A stretch of DNA of 41,561 bases, from positions 1-41,561 of the forward strand of contig JAUZQM010000011.1 of assembly GCA_030950985.1 (NCBI GenBank), read 5' to 3'. The DNA is from Mariprofundaceae bacterium. Its GTDB lineage: Bacteria; Pseudomonadota; Zetaproteobacteria; Mariprofundales; Mariprofundaceae. A program made the translations under genes and the position numbers. Positions 39,172 through 41,561 of this stretch are shown in pieces (the first letter of the stretch is position 1; each line of letters begins with the position of its first letter). The notes under the pieces are model-generated. The model saw only the letters and a program-made list of their open reading frames with translations. It did no database searches and was not told the origin of the DNA.

Positions 39172-41058
39172 TTAGCATTCATCATTCGCACGTTCTAAAT
39201 CTTCACAGGCTTGCATCCAAGCTTCTTCTGTATCATCAACTTGCTGTTGAATCATGCCATGTTCGCGTGTGAGCTGTTTAAGTTTTTCATTTTGATGACC
39301 TGAATAAAGATCTGCATCAGCCAGTTGTTCCGCCAAGGTATCTTTTTTTATTTGAAGCTGGTCTAATGTTTTTTCTAACTGACGTATGTTGTCACGCAAA
39401 GGTTTTAACTGTTTTCGTCGATCATGATTTAATTTTCGTTGTTCTTTTTTACCCGTAACAGCAAGGTCATTCCTTGTTTTTTCAACATCATTATGTTCCA
39501 TTAACCATGTGGCATACGCATCTAAATCATCGTCAAAAGCTTGCACTTTTCCATCTGCTACCAGTAATAAATCATCACACACCATGCGTAATAAATGACG
39601 ATCATGAGAAATTAAAATCATCGCACCTTCAAAGGATTGTAAAGCGATGGATAAAGCATGACGCATATCCATATCCAAATGGTTGGTTGGTTCATCCAAT
39701 AAAAGAAGATTGGGTTGTTGATACACCAAAATTGCCAACACCAAACGCGCTTTCTCACCACCAGAGAATCCACGAATACGATTCAAAGCCATATCATCAC
39801 GAAATGCGAAGCCACCCAAAAACAAGCGCAATTCTTTTTCAGAGGCTTGCTCATTCAACATTTGCAAATGTTGGATGGGGGATAACTCATCATGAAGTTG
39901 TTCCAGTTGATGTTGTGCAAAATAACCAATTCTCAAACCTTGAGCGGCTTCATATTGCCCCAACAAAGGCGGCATTTCCCCAGCCAAAACCTTGATTAAC
40001 GTTGACTTTCCTGAACCATTTTTACCCAACAAACCTAATCTTTCACCGGGTAGAAGCCCCATCGTCACGTTCTCTAAAATACGATGTTCACCATAACCCA
40101 CCGTCACTTTCGTCAAACGCAACAAAGGGTTGGGTACTTGATTGGGCTGCTTAAAGGTGAACGAAAAAGGTGAATCGACATGCGCCGATGTAATGAGTTC
40201 CATCCGCTCTAAGGCTTTGATGCGGCTTTGTGCTTGTTTGGCTTTACTCGCCTTTGCACGGAAACGTCGAATATAATCTTGCATGTGTTCCACTTCACGC
40301 TGCTGTTTTTCATACGATGATTGTTGCAATTCCATTTTTTCGGCACGCATACGTTCAAAATCGCTATAATTCCCTGTATAAAGTGTCATAGATTGACGTT
40401 CAATATGGGCAATTTGTTTGATACTTTGATCTAAAAAATCACGATCATGAGAAATGAGTAATAAAGCACCTTGATAATGTTGCAGCCATGTTTCCAACCA
40501 AATAACCGCTTCTAAATCCAAATGATTGGTAGGTTCATCCAGTAGTAAAACATCAGAACGACACATCAAAGCTTGCGCTAAATTCAAACGCATGCGCCAG
40601 CCACCTGAAAAACTAGCGACCGATTGCTCTTCCTGCCCTGATTTGAAGCCCAAACCATGCATCAAGCGTGCTGCTCGTGCATGGGCAGCATAACCATCAA
40701 TTTGTGCCATACGTTCATGTAACTGGGTTAAACGTATGCCATCATCTTGTTGTTCAACTTGCGTAATGGTTTGCTGTAAGGATTCAAGTTCGCTATCACC
40801 TTGCATCACATAAGCAATCGCCGATGTATCCAAGGCAGGCGTTTCCTGTGCCACATGCGCAAGCGTGATGTTTTTCTGCATGGAAAATTGACCTGTATCT
40901 TCTTCCAATTCACCACGAATAAGAGAAAATAACGATGATTTTCCTGTACCATTGGCTCCCGTTAAACCAATTTTATCATGATTGTGAATCACCCATGTCA
41001 TATGTTGGAAAAGAAGTTTTGTACCGTGCCTTAAACTGACATTATTAAAATAAATCAT
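39172..41058 (-). CDS. ABC-F family ATPase (YheS/Uup type)
   Basis: Two ABC cassettes: LTGANGTGKSSLFSLI..SFSGGWRMRLNLAQAL..LLLDEPTNHLD and LLGKNGSGKSTLIKVL..GFSGGEKARLVLAIL..LLLDEPTNHLD; C-terminal coiled coil. Confidence 0.95.
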   Translation of the reverse strand: MIYFNNVSLRHGTKLLFQHMTWVIHNHDKIGLTGANGTGKSSLFSLIRGELEEDTGQFSMQKNITLAHVAQETPALDTSAIAYVMQGDSELESLQQTITQVEQQDDGIRLTQLHERMAQIDGYAAHARAARLMHGLGFKSGQEEQSVASFSGGWRMRLNLAQALMCRSDVLLLDEPTNHLDLEAVIWLETWLQHYQGALLLISHDRDFLDQSIKQIAHIERQSMTLYTGNYSDFERMRAEKMELQQSSYEKQQREVEHMQDYIRRFRAKASKAKQAQSRIKALERMELITSAHVDSPFSFTFKQPNQVPNPLLRLTKVTVGYGEHRILENVTMGLLPGERLGLLGKNGSGKSTLIKVLAGEMPPLLGQYEAAQGLRIGYFAQHQLEQLHDELSPIQHLQMLNEQASEKELRLFLGGFAFRDDMALNRIRGFSGGEKARLVLAILVYQQPNLLLLDEPTNHLDMDMRHALSIALQSFEGAMILISHDRHLLRMVCDDLLLVADGKVQAFDDDLDAYATWLMEHNDVEKTRNDLAVTGKKEQRKLNHDRRKQLKPLRDNIRQLEKTLDQLQIKKDTLAEQLADADLYSGHQNEKLKQLTREHGMIQQQVDDTEEAWMQACEDLERANDEC

Positions 41059-41390
41059 CTGCGACCTGAACCATGACGAGCTTGCTTACGCGGCTCAATT
41101 TGATGAATGTAATTGCCTCGTAACACCAATTCACAACCACAAGCTTTACAGCGATTACCAAAACCTGAAAATGGAAAGACCTTTAATCGTTGACAGTTGG
41201 GGCAACACCCTTGTTTTGCCTTAAAAGGTAGCCAAAACAAACAAATGCCAATGATGACAAAGGAAAATATACCCGTTAATGGCATAAAAAAACTTAAACC
41301 AAGGGATAAACCCCATAAAGGTAGCGATAAAAAAATAATACGAAAAGGTGCAGGTTTGGCTGGCAAAATAGCAATGGTCGCTTGTGACAT
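41055..41390 (-). CDS. Small membrane protein with zinc-ribbon-like cysteines
   Basis: CCPNCQRLKVFPFSGFGNRCKACGC plus a double hydrophobic segment. Confidence 0.6.
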   Translation of the reverse strand: MSQATIAILPAKPAPFRIIFLSLPLWGLSLGLSFFMPLTGIFSFVIIGICLFWLPFKAKQGCCPNCQRLKVFPFSGFGNRCKACGCELVLRGNYIHQIEPRKQARHGSGRR

Positions 41391-41447
41391 ATTTCCTCTT
41401 TTTTTATATATTCTAGTCTAAATCAATACCTTCGCCAAAAATTGATA

Positions 41448-41511
41448 GGGTAGCCTCTTTGCCATAGCATGATTTTTTTCAAAAAAAATAACCAAACAAA
41501 AGAAGCTACCC
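41448..41511. repeat. Long nested inverted repeat immediately before an ATG at the right edge
   Basis: Outer GGGTAGCCTCTT..AAGAAGCTACCC (11/12) and inner ATTTTTTT-C-AAAAAAAAT. Confidence 0.7.
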
Positions 41512-41561
41512 ATGAACGAAATAATGCGCACTCTACTGCCAATAGGCAATATTCTGGATTC
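41512..41561 (+). CDS. 5' start of an unidentified gene truncated by the window (MNEIMRTLLPIGNILDS...)
   Basis: Open frame from ATG to the window edge; too short to classify. Confidence 0.35.
   Translation, partial: MNEIMRTLLPIGNILD

Overview
This window looks like a mostly housekeeping chromosomal segment from a moderately AT-rich, LPS-producing Gram-negative bacterium; no taxon is assigned. Gene order along the window: ftsA (3' part)-ftsZ-lpxC; glnA (-); pyrE-RNase J-NusG domain II protein-Gx-type membrane protein-TonB-like-mutY; an accessory/decayed region (~10.5-13.4 kb); mazG, a YbiB/TrpD2-like gene and cvfB (-); amt and glnK (-); uppP-lgt-xthA-DUF547; pheA-hisC-tyrA-aroA-cmk-rpsA-ihfB-lapA-lapB-pyrF; SulP plus two small membrane proteins; a MurU-like nucleotidyltransferase and a HIT protein; recG, a BamE-like gene, an hldD-like epimerase, a pentapeptide-repeat gene and an ABC-F gene (-). 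I see no CRISPR array, rRNA, tRNA or clear defence system. The most interesting material is non-coding or decayed: (1) a three-copy, MITE-like intergenic repeat family with imperfect terminal inverted repeats and central REP-like hairpins, one copy of which carries the xthA stop codon inside its inverted repeat, and two oppositely oriented copies of which bracket the DUF547 gene; (2) a decayed IS200/IS605 element whose TnpA and TnpB both appear internally deleted; (3) a second IS200-type TnpA relic next to several palindromes; (4) an ISAs1-type transposase tail; (5) a VirK/YbjX (DUF535) gene split by two frameshifts at T-runs, both correctable by removing one T; (6) a long nested hairpin just before a gene start at the right edge. 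All family assignments come from motif recognition by eye; no database search was run.
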